From NCBI RefSeq assembly GCF_016859285.1, contig NC_053420.1, positions 27,792,545 through 27,856,544 on the forward strand: 64,000 bases of DNA. Reading direction: 5' to 3'. Shown in pieces: positions 24,671 through 37,200 of the stretch. Both the position numbers and the translations under genes were made by a program. The stretch's first letter is position 1, and the number at the start of each line of letters is the position of its first letter. This DNA is from Xiphias gladius. Its lineage: Eukaryota; Chordata; Actinopteri; Istiophoriformes; Xiphiidae. The notes below the pieces were generated by a model, which was not told where the DNA came from, made no database searches, and worked only from the letters and a program-made list of their open reading frames with translations.

Positions 24671-27037
24671 TGGCTGTTGACTCTTAGTCTTGTTCAGAAT
24701 ACAGTGGCATCATCAGGCTTCTTCATACACTGGGGCTGGAACAGAGAAAAAAATGTGAAATGAAACCTTCAATACAACAAGGAACTGAAGATTTAAAACT
24801 TGAAATATCAATCAGATGCAGCAGCCATTCACTGATGTTCAAACTGTCCCTTTGGTTTCTTTTGATGTTAAGCCATCAAAGACCTGGGAAGAACTCAGAG
24901 CATGCTGTGTGCACTGTATTGATGCCTCGCTGCTTCATTTCAGGACACGGTTGAAATGAATTCTCACTGCGTTTTGGAGTCATTAACATAAGAGGTCACC
25001 AAAGGAGGAATGCAACTCGAAACTGCGTATTTAACAACTTCCCAGTGTTTACATCCACCCTTGAGTTATTGGAAAACTCACACAACTCATTAAACTGTGG
25101 AATTAAATGGAAATCTAATTATCTTTCATTGGTGTAATTGCTTCTAAGTCACACGTGGAAATTTTCTATGATAGCGTGTCTCTCTGTGTCATATTCCTGC
25201 AGTGAATTAGATGTTATACTGGTCACACAGCTAAACACTAACTGGTGACCTGACACAGTTCCACATAAGTTGCGATTATGTAGGATTTCATGAACTGAAT
25301 GTAAACAGACAGGCTACTAGTGTTGCTAACAGAAAATAATGTTTTTCGCTGTTTAGAAATGAGTGGTAGGATGTCCTTGAGGCTTTTCCATCCTCAAAGA
25401 AACAGTAATGAATTTGCCGCCAGTGAGAGCACAAGGTGCTTAGGCCATCTGTGTCATCCCATTACTTGACTGCCAGAGCATTCCCAATGTCTCATGCCCT
25501 TGGTTTACCTTTAAGTCATATGAGTGCATTGAAAAATAAAATGTGCCAGCTGAGCGGTTCTCAGTATTTCCCTTTATGAATGCCCCAAAACATATTCAGC
25601 TGTTCTGGTCATGCACTGCAGCAGAAACTTCATAATCCACTTTAAAAACTCCATTTTTCATTTATTTCAACATATTGATTGAATGTTTTCAAGGTCTGCA
25701 TTTTTATTCTCCTTTAGGTTGACTGGTTATATTTTAGCTGGGCAAGCAAGCAACGGTTTAGAAAGGAGTCAGAGTTTTGCATTCGGTCTCTGCTCAACCC
25801 TATACTTACAGTATATACATATATGAGTATTAAAGATTTGTTAGTGGCTGGGTTCTTTTAAACAGCTCCCCTAATTTTTGTGTGCTCAGCAGCTCTAGAG
25901 ACATCACACTGAGTTCTAGCTCTGCACTTTACAAACAGTCACTCAGAGTAATTTCAAGCGATGATCACAACGAATGACTGCTTGCTTTTTCATATGTATG
26001 TATGTATGAAATATTTGTTGCGTATAATTATTGTGATTACCTTAAAGGTTTTGCTGGAATAGTTTGTGGGCTGTGATAGAGTAACTGAAATGCCAGGCAG
26101 ATTTCATAATTAAGTAAACAATTAAGACATTATTGAATAAATAATCCTGTTAATAAATATAGACAAAAGCCGGAAAAGCCAAAAGCAGCTGTGGTTGCTT
26201 TTTTCTAATAACACGCTGTATTAGAAACTTTACGCTATTAAAGGGGCCTGCCCTCTGCTGAGTCAAGCAGTATATCTAAGGTGTTGCAGTTAAAGCAGCT
26301 GTGACGTCCTGGATTTGTATCTTGACACATATTGATGCCATACTGCCTTCAGCCTCCAGGGGACAGGAGTGCATCGCTTCTGCTTCTTCTGTTTCAAACA
26401 AGCAAATCGAAACAGGTTGCGGAGGAACGTCAGCGTGACCTTCAAATGTGGCATTGATGTAGAAAGCCATGGAATTACAAACTAATTTTAAGTAAGAAAA
26501 TAATTGCAGTAGTTTTACTAAAGGGAGATGTAGAACCACATTCTAAATTTGTTTCCCATGTGCTTTGAAAACTTCAGCATAATTTATAAAAAAGTAGCGT
26601 TCAAAAAATACCTGTCCAAGCAAAGGTGAGATTAAGAAGCCATCATTGAATGTCATTGATTGTACAAGTTCAGATCCCATAATTCAGTTATGGTTGTACA
26701 AACCTCACAGTCATTCCACTGTTCCTTACAGTGTGGTTATGCAGGCAGACAGGTTTAGTTAAACTCACTTGCAAAAACAAAAAGGAAAAAGGGCTCTCTG
26801 TTGTAGGTCTGCGTGTTGACAGCCGGGAGGCAGATGCAGAGGAGAACATGACCATGAACGCTTTGAACTCCTCTTCAGACCACACTTGCTCCTCCTCTGT
26901 AGTGACTGGAAGAGCATCTCCAGCCTCTGTTCCATCCCCCAAAGGTGAAAGGAATGCTCCTTTTTGTGTCGACAGCCATCGGGCTTTACAATGCTGCGTG
27001 CCCGAATGGCCTCAACAAGTAAGAGAGATCCCAGGTA

Positions 27038-27039
<2 letters not shown>
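24671..27039. other. Non-coding stretch with repeat-like patches
   Basis: No gene supported. A segment at about 26,280-26,480 looks like a dispersed fish repeat ('ctgccttcagcctccaggg', 'ggaggaacgtcagcgtgacc'). The open frames there and at 26,690-26,940 have no recognised homologue. Confidence 0.4.

Positions 27040-27073
<34 letters not shown>
27040..27073. repeat. (TG)n microsatellite
   Basis: About 34 bases of TG dinucleotide with one TGCG near the 3' end. It is likely polymorphic in the species. Confidence 0.95.
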
Positions 27074-27077
<4 letters not shown>

Positions 27078-27559
27078 ACTGACTGACCTGCTCTCTGCTC
27101 TCACTCTGGACCACAAACATCGGCCGTTAGTCATTTGAATCCGTTTCTTGATGATATTTCTGCATGCAGGAGCAAAGAAAATGGCACACATGACGTGTCT
27201 TATTCCATGCCCGGAGTCCTGATGACATGTGGTTGTTGAATAATACACGCGCATTCTGTTCCATCACATCACATGATAACTTAAAATGGCTTTGTCTTTA
27301 CACTAAGCCAAGTTAACCCCCTCTCCCATCGGAAAGGGAGAAACTGTGATTGGAGCACTGAGGGAAAGGCGCGGGGTCGAATGCCCTGCGCTCCCCCACA
27401 CAGGTGTTTTCAGAAGTTGAGGATGGGCGGAGGCATTTAATCTTTATGTACTCAGGTTCAAGAGAAACCTGAGAACAAGAAAGCAGTCGTAATCAGATCG
27501 ACACGCAGCAGAACAGATATAACACAACTAAGGCAGTCTTTTTTTTTAAAAATGACAAG

Positions 27560-28330
27560 AGTCATTGAAACAGTAGAGAATAAAGTTTGCAGGACATAGG
27601 GAATATCTAAGGTTGAGTAGTTGCTGGATCGTGTTCTGTAGTTACAAGATTCAAAGAGATGTGCGATAGTTTGGCCGCTTTAACGGCAGAGCTTTATAAA
27701 TCGGTATCATCAGGTGAATATTTCTTCTTCTCTGTAAGAAAAGTCCATCCAACCTTGTGAAGTACAGACACTAAAGCTGACTGCACAACAGTGTTATGGT
27801 TTGAACCGGACAGACCGCCTTTAATTCTATACCAGGCAACCAAGTTTGATTTTTGAGTCAAATGTTGAATATGAATTTTTAAAGGACAGTCTGCTGTCCA
27901 CCCAAGTATTTATTAGACTCAGCTAGAGTGACTGCGGGTACTGTTCAAGGTTTTAATGGGGGGATAATCAGTCACTGGTGGAGGTGGAGACCACCATGTA
28001 CTTGGTCTTTTCTGCATTTAAAACTGTGATAAATAGGTGATAATAGGAAGTCATCAAAGGCAGACTGAAGCCCAGTCAGAGCATGGGCTGGAGCGGCACC
28101 CGGGGCGTATAAAATTGTGTCACCTGCAAAAACAAATGGACGTTGAAGTCCTGAGTAGGACGAATAATGTTATTTACAGTATGCACAGCGTAAACAGAAG
28201 AGGGCCAAGGGTAGACCCCTGTGGCAGAGTTAGGCTCAGAGTCGTAAGGTCACTGGACCCCGTGGATGATAAAAGCGTTTTTTCTCCCATGCTACAGGAG
28301 AGTGAGGCAGATGTCAATCAAGCACACTGT
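27560..28330 (-). pseudogene. LINE reverse-transcriptase C-terminal fragment
   Basis: On the minus strand, 28,230-28,190 reads LPQGSTLGPLLFTLC, the RT box B motif. About 28,125 reads AGDTILYAPGAAPAHALTG, which is the YADD-box region with the catalytic pair damaged. Then come LQSAFDDFLL, LNAEKTKYMVVS and, after further frameshifts, a NKYLG-like block and RTRSSNYSTLDIPYVLQT, a motif near the C-terminus of fish non-LTR elements. Stops and frameshifts are frequent, so it is a dead copy. It belongs to a different family from the fragment at 18,870-19,205, because the box sequences differ. Confidence 0.8.
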
Positions 28331-31300
28331 CCCGCCCACACAGCTCTGAGAAGAGCTCTAGGCAAACAAAATAAGTGAATACACATGCATGGGTGTATCA
28401 TTGGCCTTTAAGATTACTCAGTTGGGTCTAATCATACAGCAGGTGCAAATAATAGGAGGCACAGCAACAGTTTCCAGACAGTTAGCCGGCATTCAGTCAA
28501 CTCACCCATTAATCTTTCATACAGTAATGATGCTTATTCATTTCACAAAAAACTAAAAAGAATTGCTCAGTTTAACGGAAGCGCTGTCCACTTTTCTTCT
28601 GCTGAGAAACAAGAGACTTAATTATCCCCCAGAAAGCCAGTATGGGTTTTGCTTTGTTAGAGATCAGAAATACACTGCAATAAATAAACATACACAACGG
28701 AGGATACTGTGTGTCTATTTTCTCAAACCCTGGAGCAAGACCCTGAAGCACCGCTGCTCGTTGTAAATGAGCTTACCTTGGCCTCCCAGGTTAGCACAGC
28801 ATCATGTCCCACACAGCACACAATTCATGTGCAAACTTTTTTTCAAACATGGAAAACTCTTTGTGGTTCGTTATTCGTTTAGTTGCTTCAATTTCGCTGC
28901 AGGTTGGAACTGCCAGCAGCAGTAAGACTAACAATGATATGAGCAGAAGTAGCGCAGTTAGCTCAATGAGCGGGTAGTAGTAAGAGGAGTAAACCCAGGG
29001 GCACTAACAGTGGATGCTGTTGAAATAGTATCAAATAGCCTTCCTGGTCAGAGTGTGTCACGTTCCATTACACAGACGCTGACTTCTGTGTACAAATACC
29101 ATGTAGACATAGTGAATACTAATGTATTTTAAACACATTAACAAGTGGTGACAGTGAAACCCATGATCAGGACCCTGACCATGGGACCCTGGGGCTCACT
29201 GGAGCTCACTTCCATAACCACAGTTGTTGCTGGATCACAGGTTTTGCGTACTTCTGGCCACTAGATGACACTAGAATTCATTAAGTCTCAGCAGCAGCAG
29301 TCGTTCAAAACCAGCCCATCTTTCATTGAAGCCTCGTTCTCTCCTAATTGATTTTCCAGATTCTCGCCACAAAAAAAGTGTTCATCACGTTGAAACGGAT
29401 GTGTTGTGACGCCTGACAGGAATTTCAACTGAAGAAGAGGAGGCAGAATGTTTATTCGGTAATAACTGGTCATTAAATGATCCTACTTGGTCATAACACA
29501 CCTGGGAAGTCTGGAGTCAACCGGATGAGACAGACGGACAGACAGATTTCTCCATTTATCAGTGGGATAAGTAGGATAAGATGCCCAGATGTCATCAGTA
29601 TCCTCACACGGTTAATTTATTCAATAATTTTCTCCTTTTTCTTTTTCTCCATCCATTGGTGTGCATGTCCCACATCCTACCGAGAAAGACTATGTCACTT
29701 TCTGCAAAATCCAGAGTGCTTCCTGGATTTCTGAGGCTAGGTGTGCGCACACTGTCAGGACATAGAAAGGGCTTTCAAAGGGCTTGGACCTTGTGCAAAC
29801 ATAAAAGAAAACCTGACATGAGCACTTGTTGTTTTTGTTAAAGGCATATCTACTGTATATGTTAAAATAAAGAAATTATAGTGTGTAGCTGAATTGCTTT
29901 TAAAGTGTTTTATTTTTAATTTTCAAATTCAAATGATGAATTAACTAATGCAAAGCAGAAAAATATTTCTGGGGTCCTTGGTTTTTGTTTTTTTTAATCT
30001 CTCGACAGCAGTTATGATTATCAGTTGGTTTTAGTTTACCACCAAGTTCCTTTGAGTTCATTTTAACTAATGGCATGACGCACCATGTCAGCACAGTATA
30101 AACTGAAATAGGACAGTTGCTTAGTTTGCCCCGTTGGTTATCAAGCCTTGATGACAATACAATTACTTGATATTGAAAATGGTAGAGCAAATAGCCCTTT
30201 ACAAATACGTTGTATTAATTGATTTTTGAAAGTTCAATACTTTGTGATTCAACAGTTATCTTCAATAATTCTAAAGTGGCATAAAGGTGAAGACCATCAG
30301 AAGTTCAATTATTTTTGAAAAGCACTTGCAGGTGTGCTGTAGTTCCCCCTTTAAAGAATAACTACAACCTCATTTTTTTCCCGCTATACACATAATCACA
30401 TAGAATTTTGTTGACATATGACCCTCCCTGACTGACACTACTCGGACATGCTGATGGTGCCTGTACCTGTAAGGGTGGCACGTCACACAGACCTTTTTGG
30501 CTCTCACAACCTTGCTGGCATCATCAGGGTCGGGGGCACAAACCACTGCGGATCCACCACTGGTTAGAGAGGCTCCAGTGGCACAGCTTCTACCCCGCAA
30601 GTCACGGACATCAGTTTTTTTTACGGCAGTTGGTCATACAGGAGGTTGTCGTTATATTACAGCTAGGTTGACATGTGCAAGCTGCAATAAAGTAACCTGT
30701 GTTTGAAGACGTCGTGATCGACGAGTTCCTGGACGTAACAGACTAAAAATGATTATAACTCTGGTTCTGTCGCTTCAATCTTGATGCTTTTTTTTTTAAC
30801 TGTCCATCATGAGTCTGACAATGTTACAGGAGTGCAATGCTGAATCTGTGACGTACATTTTATGTTTGTTAGTATACTTTACCAGGGTTTTGTTTGAAAC
30901 ACATAATAGAATTTCTGTGACTAAAAAAACTGCATAATGATATTGAGACCGCTGATGTTGTAATGTGGTTACGTTGCAGCCATTCGGCTTGGATTGAAGG
31001 ACACACAAGACACCTACAATCACTGCAATTAGTTTCATGGTTTCTTCGTTTAGCATAATGAGTTGGTTCACTAAAATACACAAAATCTGATGTTTTATAT
31101 ACTAACAATGCTCACTGATAATCCATGCACTTAGCCCAAATCCTGTTCAGAGGTTAAACACAGTCAGCTTGTCATTTCAATCAGACTGTACAGTGGTAAG
31201 AGCCCTTCAGGGTCAAACTGTTGCATTTTGACCCTCTACTTTTACAGTTTAACGACAATGGACATGATTTTTAAAAAAGGAGAGGGAGGGTATGCTTTTA

Positions 31301-33529
31301 GTTTTCATTTTCCAAAACAAACAGTTGAATTGCTGCATTATTACGATAGTTTGATAAAAATACCATTTACTGCTTCCTTTCCATAAAAACATGTCTAATA
31401 TTTGCTATTGTCAAGTTTGGATGAGGCGTTATGGTGCAGGTCTGGCAAAACTGGGATGTGAAACTGCCTGACCTGACACCCAGAAATCTTCTTTAGCAAC
31501 TGGCTTTAGCAGCAATTCCCCAATTTTTGTATTCAGTTCCTAATGCTTGACCTTACTGGAAATTCATACAAGGAACTGGAAAATAGACACCAGCAACAAC
31601 ATAGCAGGGGACAAATATGCAAAGACAAATACGTTTTCCTAACTATGTCAAGAATTTAACACTGTGGCTTCAGAGTGTATTTCTAATGCAAACAACACTA
31701 AGATAAACCATTTCTCTCCGACACGGTTGGTCTTTTGTGAGTGCAGCGAGGCATTCAATAGACATGTCAAATACTAAGTTTGCTTGTTGTTGCTATCAGG
31801 GGTAGTCCCCTAGCCAAGTTCAGTTCCTGACTGAGTAAGTGAATTATAGACCACGTGCCTCTTTTCCTCTTTCACTTTGCCCTTTCGGCAGTCACTCTGA
31901 CATATCAGGAGAAACCACCTGGTCCCGAAAAACTGCTGCTTAAGGTAAGAGTGGGTGTACATTCACTGTACGGGGGCCAAATCAACAGATATTTTTGGAG
32001 ATTTTGTGAGATTTGTTCTCAAAGATCGATGTTTATAATGATGGTCCAAATATTTACCACATACTGTATATCAAAATATGTGTCCGTGAATTTTGATTTG
32101 TAATATCAAAAAAAGTTTTTTACATACATGGACTGCAGGGTTAAACTGTCCTGAAGTGTCCCATTGATTCTGGTTGTTTTGGTGGGAGGGATGTGCTTTT
32201 CCACCGCGGTTTTAGTTACAGTTTTAGGCGTATTTATTGAAGAGTATGTATGAATATGTATGCCAGAGCTGACCTGACTAATGTAGACATCTGTATAATG
32301 AAATGTTGCAAAATATGTGTCACATTTAGTCTTTTCATGAAGCGCTTTGTTGTGCTCTGATTTGAGAAGTAAATCATTTAGACAAGTACTGCAAAGATAC
32401 ACCTCAGAGTCAGACCCACATACAAACAGTCTTAATAGAGCTTTCCACTGTTAGTCACATGTCTTTGATTTTTTCTTTTCAGTCTGTCTATTATTCAGTC
32501 CGTTCTTAGACTTTTGCAGAGCCAAAATCTAGCCTTGAAACATGCAGGAAGAAAAGCTAAAGATAGAATTGGTTGGATTTGTTTAATTCTTGAATGACTG
32601 ATGGAGCGGTTAATCATGGACCAACAGCTGTCAAGTGACAGCTGAGTTTTAAAGTCATAGTATATACTGATATTTACATATTACGGCTGTGTCTTGAAAT
32701 GCAGTTACTTGAAGTGAATTTTCCATCTGTAAAAACAATTAACATTTGTACATTGATTCAAAAATTCACACTCGACATGGACCAAAAATGGCAGATTTGG
32801 CCTTTAATCTCAGTCTAATTTAATAAAACTCCAGCATGCCTGCCGACTTGTCAAAGATCATGTGGTTTCTTCTGCAGCACTGATAGTCAGCTCTTTCACT
32901 GGCCTCAGCTAAAGCAGGAATCCCAAACCCAAACCAGTTTTGGAAACTGAGTATAATAAAGTACTTTGATCCTTTTAGTACATCTGCGCATTAACTTAAA
33001 CAGGATTTTGAAAACAGGACTTTTATGTATTGAAGCAATTTCTACATTGTTGTATTGGTATCTTTACTTAGGTAATACACTACTATACTCAAATATACAC
33101 TTACATCTTAATACAGCCAAATTCCAAATAAAGCTGTTACATGTTTTTCTGTTTCTCTGTTCAGACAACAGAACAAGTATGGAATAGTGACTGAAACGTG
33201 GCCCCTTAAGACTACATGTTTATCAGCAGTGACTTCCAAACCATTTCCAAGCTGCTGCTCTGCACTGCTAAAATCCTCATTAAAATAAAATAAAATGTTT
33301 TTTTTTTACAAAATCACCATATGCATAAGTTAAAGACATAGGCTGTGCTGTAGTTTCAGCCAAATATTACTTGTAAATTGATCACTCAGAGAGAAAGTTA
33401 GAAGCTTATTCCCGTTTGTGTCAGCTGCTGTGCAGTCAATTGAATGAGACACAGAGAGAGGTGTGCCTGCGGAGGGAAAGGCCGACGTCGCGCTTGCAGG
33501 GCAATACTGGCAACTCTCTTCCACAGAAA
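28331..33529. other. Non-coding stretch, no gene recognised
   Basis: Five kilobases without a supportable gene. A possible 5' non-coding exon for bpi ends at a good donor at 31,944 (see findings). Open frames on both strands at 30,370-30,706 have no recognised family. Confidence 0.4.
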
Positions 33530-33652
33530 GTAGCTAAGGTCCGTCCACAACATCACTAGATTTGTCGCTAGGTGCTTTTGTGGAGAAAAGCCACTAAAGG
33601 GGTTGGAAAAGTGGATAAATCTAGCGACAAAGGCGCTAAGTTGGCAACACTG
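33530..33652 (-). repeat. Probable dispersed repeat rich in TAGCGAC
   Basis: The right end reads, on the minus strand, 'cagtgttgccaacttagcg', and the body contains two inverted or direct 'ctagcgacaaa' words (about 33,560 and 33,621). This matches a common fish DNA-transposon-derived repeat as recalled. The left boundary is uncertain. Confidence 0.4.
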
Positions 33653-33810
33653 GCTGTAAACGCCACCTGATGACGTAATAGAAACCGCCAATTTATTTTT
33701 TAAAGAGCAACGACCAATGGGGAAACTCAAACACTCAACTGGCCAACCAATGGTTTAACCTCAGCACTCAGTCATGTGGCATTCAGCTGACCATTGGTTT
33801 AACTTTATTA

Positions 33811-33838
33811 CTCAGTCAGTCAGTCAGTCAGTCAGTTA
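33811..33838. repeat. (TCAG)n tetranucleotide microsatellite
   Basis: Six to seven tandem TCAG units about 420 bases upstream of the bpi start codon. Confidence 0.85.
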
Positions 33839-34260
33839 TGGACAATCGCGTTTATAGAGCTGGCCCCTCTGTTGGGGTCCAGCCAAAAACTACATACACA
33901 GCCTACAGTGTAGATGATGTTTATCATGGAGAGTAATAAATGTTGACATTAATTAAAACAGAAAGAGCTGTGCTTTAAGAAGAAGCCACTGACATAAGTA
34001 ATGTATGTTACAATATGATCCTCATCTATGACTGGGATATTTCAGTGGAGAATAAGGAACTAGTAACTTTTAATGACAAAAAGAAAAACTTCTCTAAATC
34101 AAGAACTTTTGATTTATTACTTTTCCAGCTCTCCTCTTAGAGCAGCACACATGTCAACCTCACAAACGCCTAAACTTTGCTTGATTTATGGGGCAGGTTC
34201 ATAAAAAAAAGATGAGAATTTTGCTGACGATCTTGTCCTTTTTGTCTCACAACAGTCAAG

Positions 34261-37200
34261 ATGTCCCTGTGCTGTTGGCTCATTCTGGTGGCTTTCATCC
34301 CTATGACCCTAGGGACCAATCCTGGAGTAAAGGTCAAGCTAACAGAAAAAGGCCTTGAGTACGGTAAGGTTTGTGGTAAAAGTTTCCTCTTTTAGTTGGA
34401 AGCACCAATCTCTAAAGAGTTTCATCATCAAATTTTCTTGCCTTTCGTTAGGCAGACAACTGGGCATGGCGTTGATCCAGAAGAAACTCAAAACCATCAA
34501 AGTCCCAGATATATCAGGGGAAGAGTCAGTGTCTCCCATTGGCAAAGTCACGTACAGCTTGTCAAAGTAAGGCATCTCTATATTTAGCACCTCTGGAAAT
34601 TCTGTTGGAAAAGGTGGTATTTTTTAACCAGGCTCCTTTACAAATAAGCATCTTGTTTGTTCCAGTATGCAAATAGAAGATGTTGGATTACCTAAATCTG
34701 CACTGGATCTTGTGTCGAAGACTGGTGTAAGACTGTCTATTGGCAACGCTTACATCAGTCTGCGGGGAAACTGGAGGGTCAGGTATCTCCATATAATGTG
34801 AGTGAAAAAAGATCTCCTCCTTATACAGTACATTTAAATCCATTTTGTGATATTTCTGCTGCAGCAGTGACTCCTCCATCTCAACAGAAAGGACAGTGGC
34901 TCATTTGATCTGAATGTGAACGGACTCACTATCAGTACAAGTATTGCCATCAAGAGTGATGAGACCGGCCGACCAGCAGTCAGTACTGCCAACTGTGCTG
35001 CCACTGTTGGCAGTGTGAGCATCAAATTCCACGGTGGAGCCAGGTAAAAGAAGCTCTGCTGTGCAATGAACGTGAATGTCAGTTTCCAGTTTTATTTGTC
35101 ATGCTTGATGTATTGCATACTCCCCTAATTCCTGCAGTTGGTTTTTTGTTTCAGCTGGCTGTACAATCTCTTCAAAAACTTCATTGATAAGGCATTGCAA
35201 AATGCACTGCAGAAACAGGTGAGGGGAAACCAGCCTTGTACCCACTGTTTACACCCTCCCTCTCTGGGGTCTGATTCACAGGGTATTTTATTTTACCACA
35301 AGGAGTTGCTCTTAAGACTTGTTCACAAAGCTGCTCAGAGCAGCTTTTACAGGGGAACTCCTAAGCTAAACGATGGGGTGGGACCAGAGGACCCCGTTAG
35401 TATGGAGAACATCATGTTTCATGAATTAACTTACTTAGTATTTATACAGTAAAAGTACCAATAAATTAATGTGAAAACACAAGTGAAAAACCTGTATACA
35501 AACTCGTATACACAGGTACAGAAATATTATCAGCTAAAATGTACTTAGCACTAATAAAAAAGTACTGGTTCTGCAGTAAAATGTCTCCTGTGAGAGATAA
35601 TTATGTCTGATTATAAATGACATTATTAGATTGTTATTACTGTTGTTTCTTCTGTGTAAGTTGCAATTTACTGTTGTGATAGATCGAGAGGTAGAAAGCA
35701 TGACTCTGTTCTTTATTGCTGCAGATCTGCTCTCTGGTGCCTGATGCAGTATCTGATTTGAACCCTACGTTGAAAACTCTCAATGGTAAAACATCCATGT
35801 AAAAACAACATGCATCAAACATGTTTATGTCAATCACATAGATGTTTCACTGATGCTGAATATATGAGTGACTTTCTACCCTACTGCAGTTGTAGCCCAG
35901 GTGGACCAGTATGCAGAGATCGAATATTCCATGGTGTCATCGCCCACAGTTTCAAATTCTTCTATAGACTTGAGCTTGAAGGTAAGGAGTTTTACTTCTG
36001 GACAGTTGCTGCACATTTTAGAATCTGAAAGCTCAGTGTGATTAAAAACAAAAAGACGGTCATTGTTTTTCTTCCTCTATCTCTCCTTTTGCCCTTTAGG
36101 GTGAATTTTACAATATCGGGAAGCATGAGGAGCCTCCATTTTCCCCCGCAGCCTTTTCCCTGCCACCCCAGATCAACAATATGTTGTATATTGGCATGTC
36201 TACCTTCACTGCCAACTCTGCAGCCTTTGTCTACAACAGAGCTGGAGCCCTCAGCCTGTACATCACTGATGACATGGTGAGCTGTGTCCTCTTGATTCCT
36301 TAATGAATTTACTTTCACGACATTACACTGATCTACAACCTGTCTCCCTCTGTCACAACAGATCCCGCAAAGCTCTCCCATCCGACTCAACACCAGGACG
36401 TTTGGAACCTTCATCCCGCAGGTGACAACACATTCTACCGATTTGATAAGAAACATTCCTTGGCAATTTGTCAGCTACAGTATATCTTGGTGTATTTTCA
36501 GATTGCCAAGCGTTTCCCAGGTCTGATGATGAAACTGCTGGTAAAGACGGTGAAAACTCCCTTCATCACTTTTAACCCCAACAACACGACCGTCCAGGCC
36601 ACTGGCACAGTGACGGCCTACGCTATCCAACCCAACACCACACTCTCCCCTCTCTTTGTCCTCAACTTGGTAGGTTGTACAGCTGGTGTGATGAAAAGCC
36701 ATTGTGTGGTTTAGAAAAACAGTGAAACTTTCTCACCATATTGTCTTTACAGGAAACCAGTGTCAGCGCCCAAGTGTTCATCAGTGGGATGAGGCTGGCT
36801 GGAGCTGTCACCCTCAACAAGTGAGTAACTAAAAAAATCAGGACCTGCTCTTTGAGGAGAAAAATGGGGCCAAAAGGTCCTTGTAAAGATGAACATCACG
36901 GTCTAATTTTGTCTTCTTTGCACAGAATGGATCTGACCCTGGGGACAAGTTATGTGGGAGAGTTTAAGGTGGGGGATGCGTTCTAACATGAGTCACAGTC
37001 TGTACCATCAGTACCAATTTAGCAAACTAATCCCAACCCTAACCTACAGGTCACATCCCTCAACAACATCCTGCAAATGGTCCTCAAAGTGGTAGTGATA
37101 CCCAAACTGAATGGTGAGTTTTTGCATTTTCAGTTTCTGTTCCATATGAAGTAGATGACATGTCAAGTACTCAGGCTGTTGCATGCAGATCAACCCCATT

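Noticed and set aside
26690-26942. Acidic minus-strand open frame, with another open frame at 26,276-26,539
   Set aside because: The second lies in a repeat-like patch, and neither shows a family motif. A gene cannot be supported.
30370-30706. Overlapping open frames on both strands with a CxxC
   Set aside because: No recognised family and no splice context; kept only as an unexplained patch.
35992-36456. 154-codon minus-strand open frame
   Set aside because: Antisense shadow of bpi exons 8-9 and their introns.
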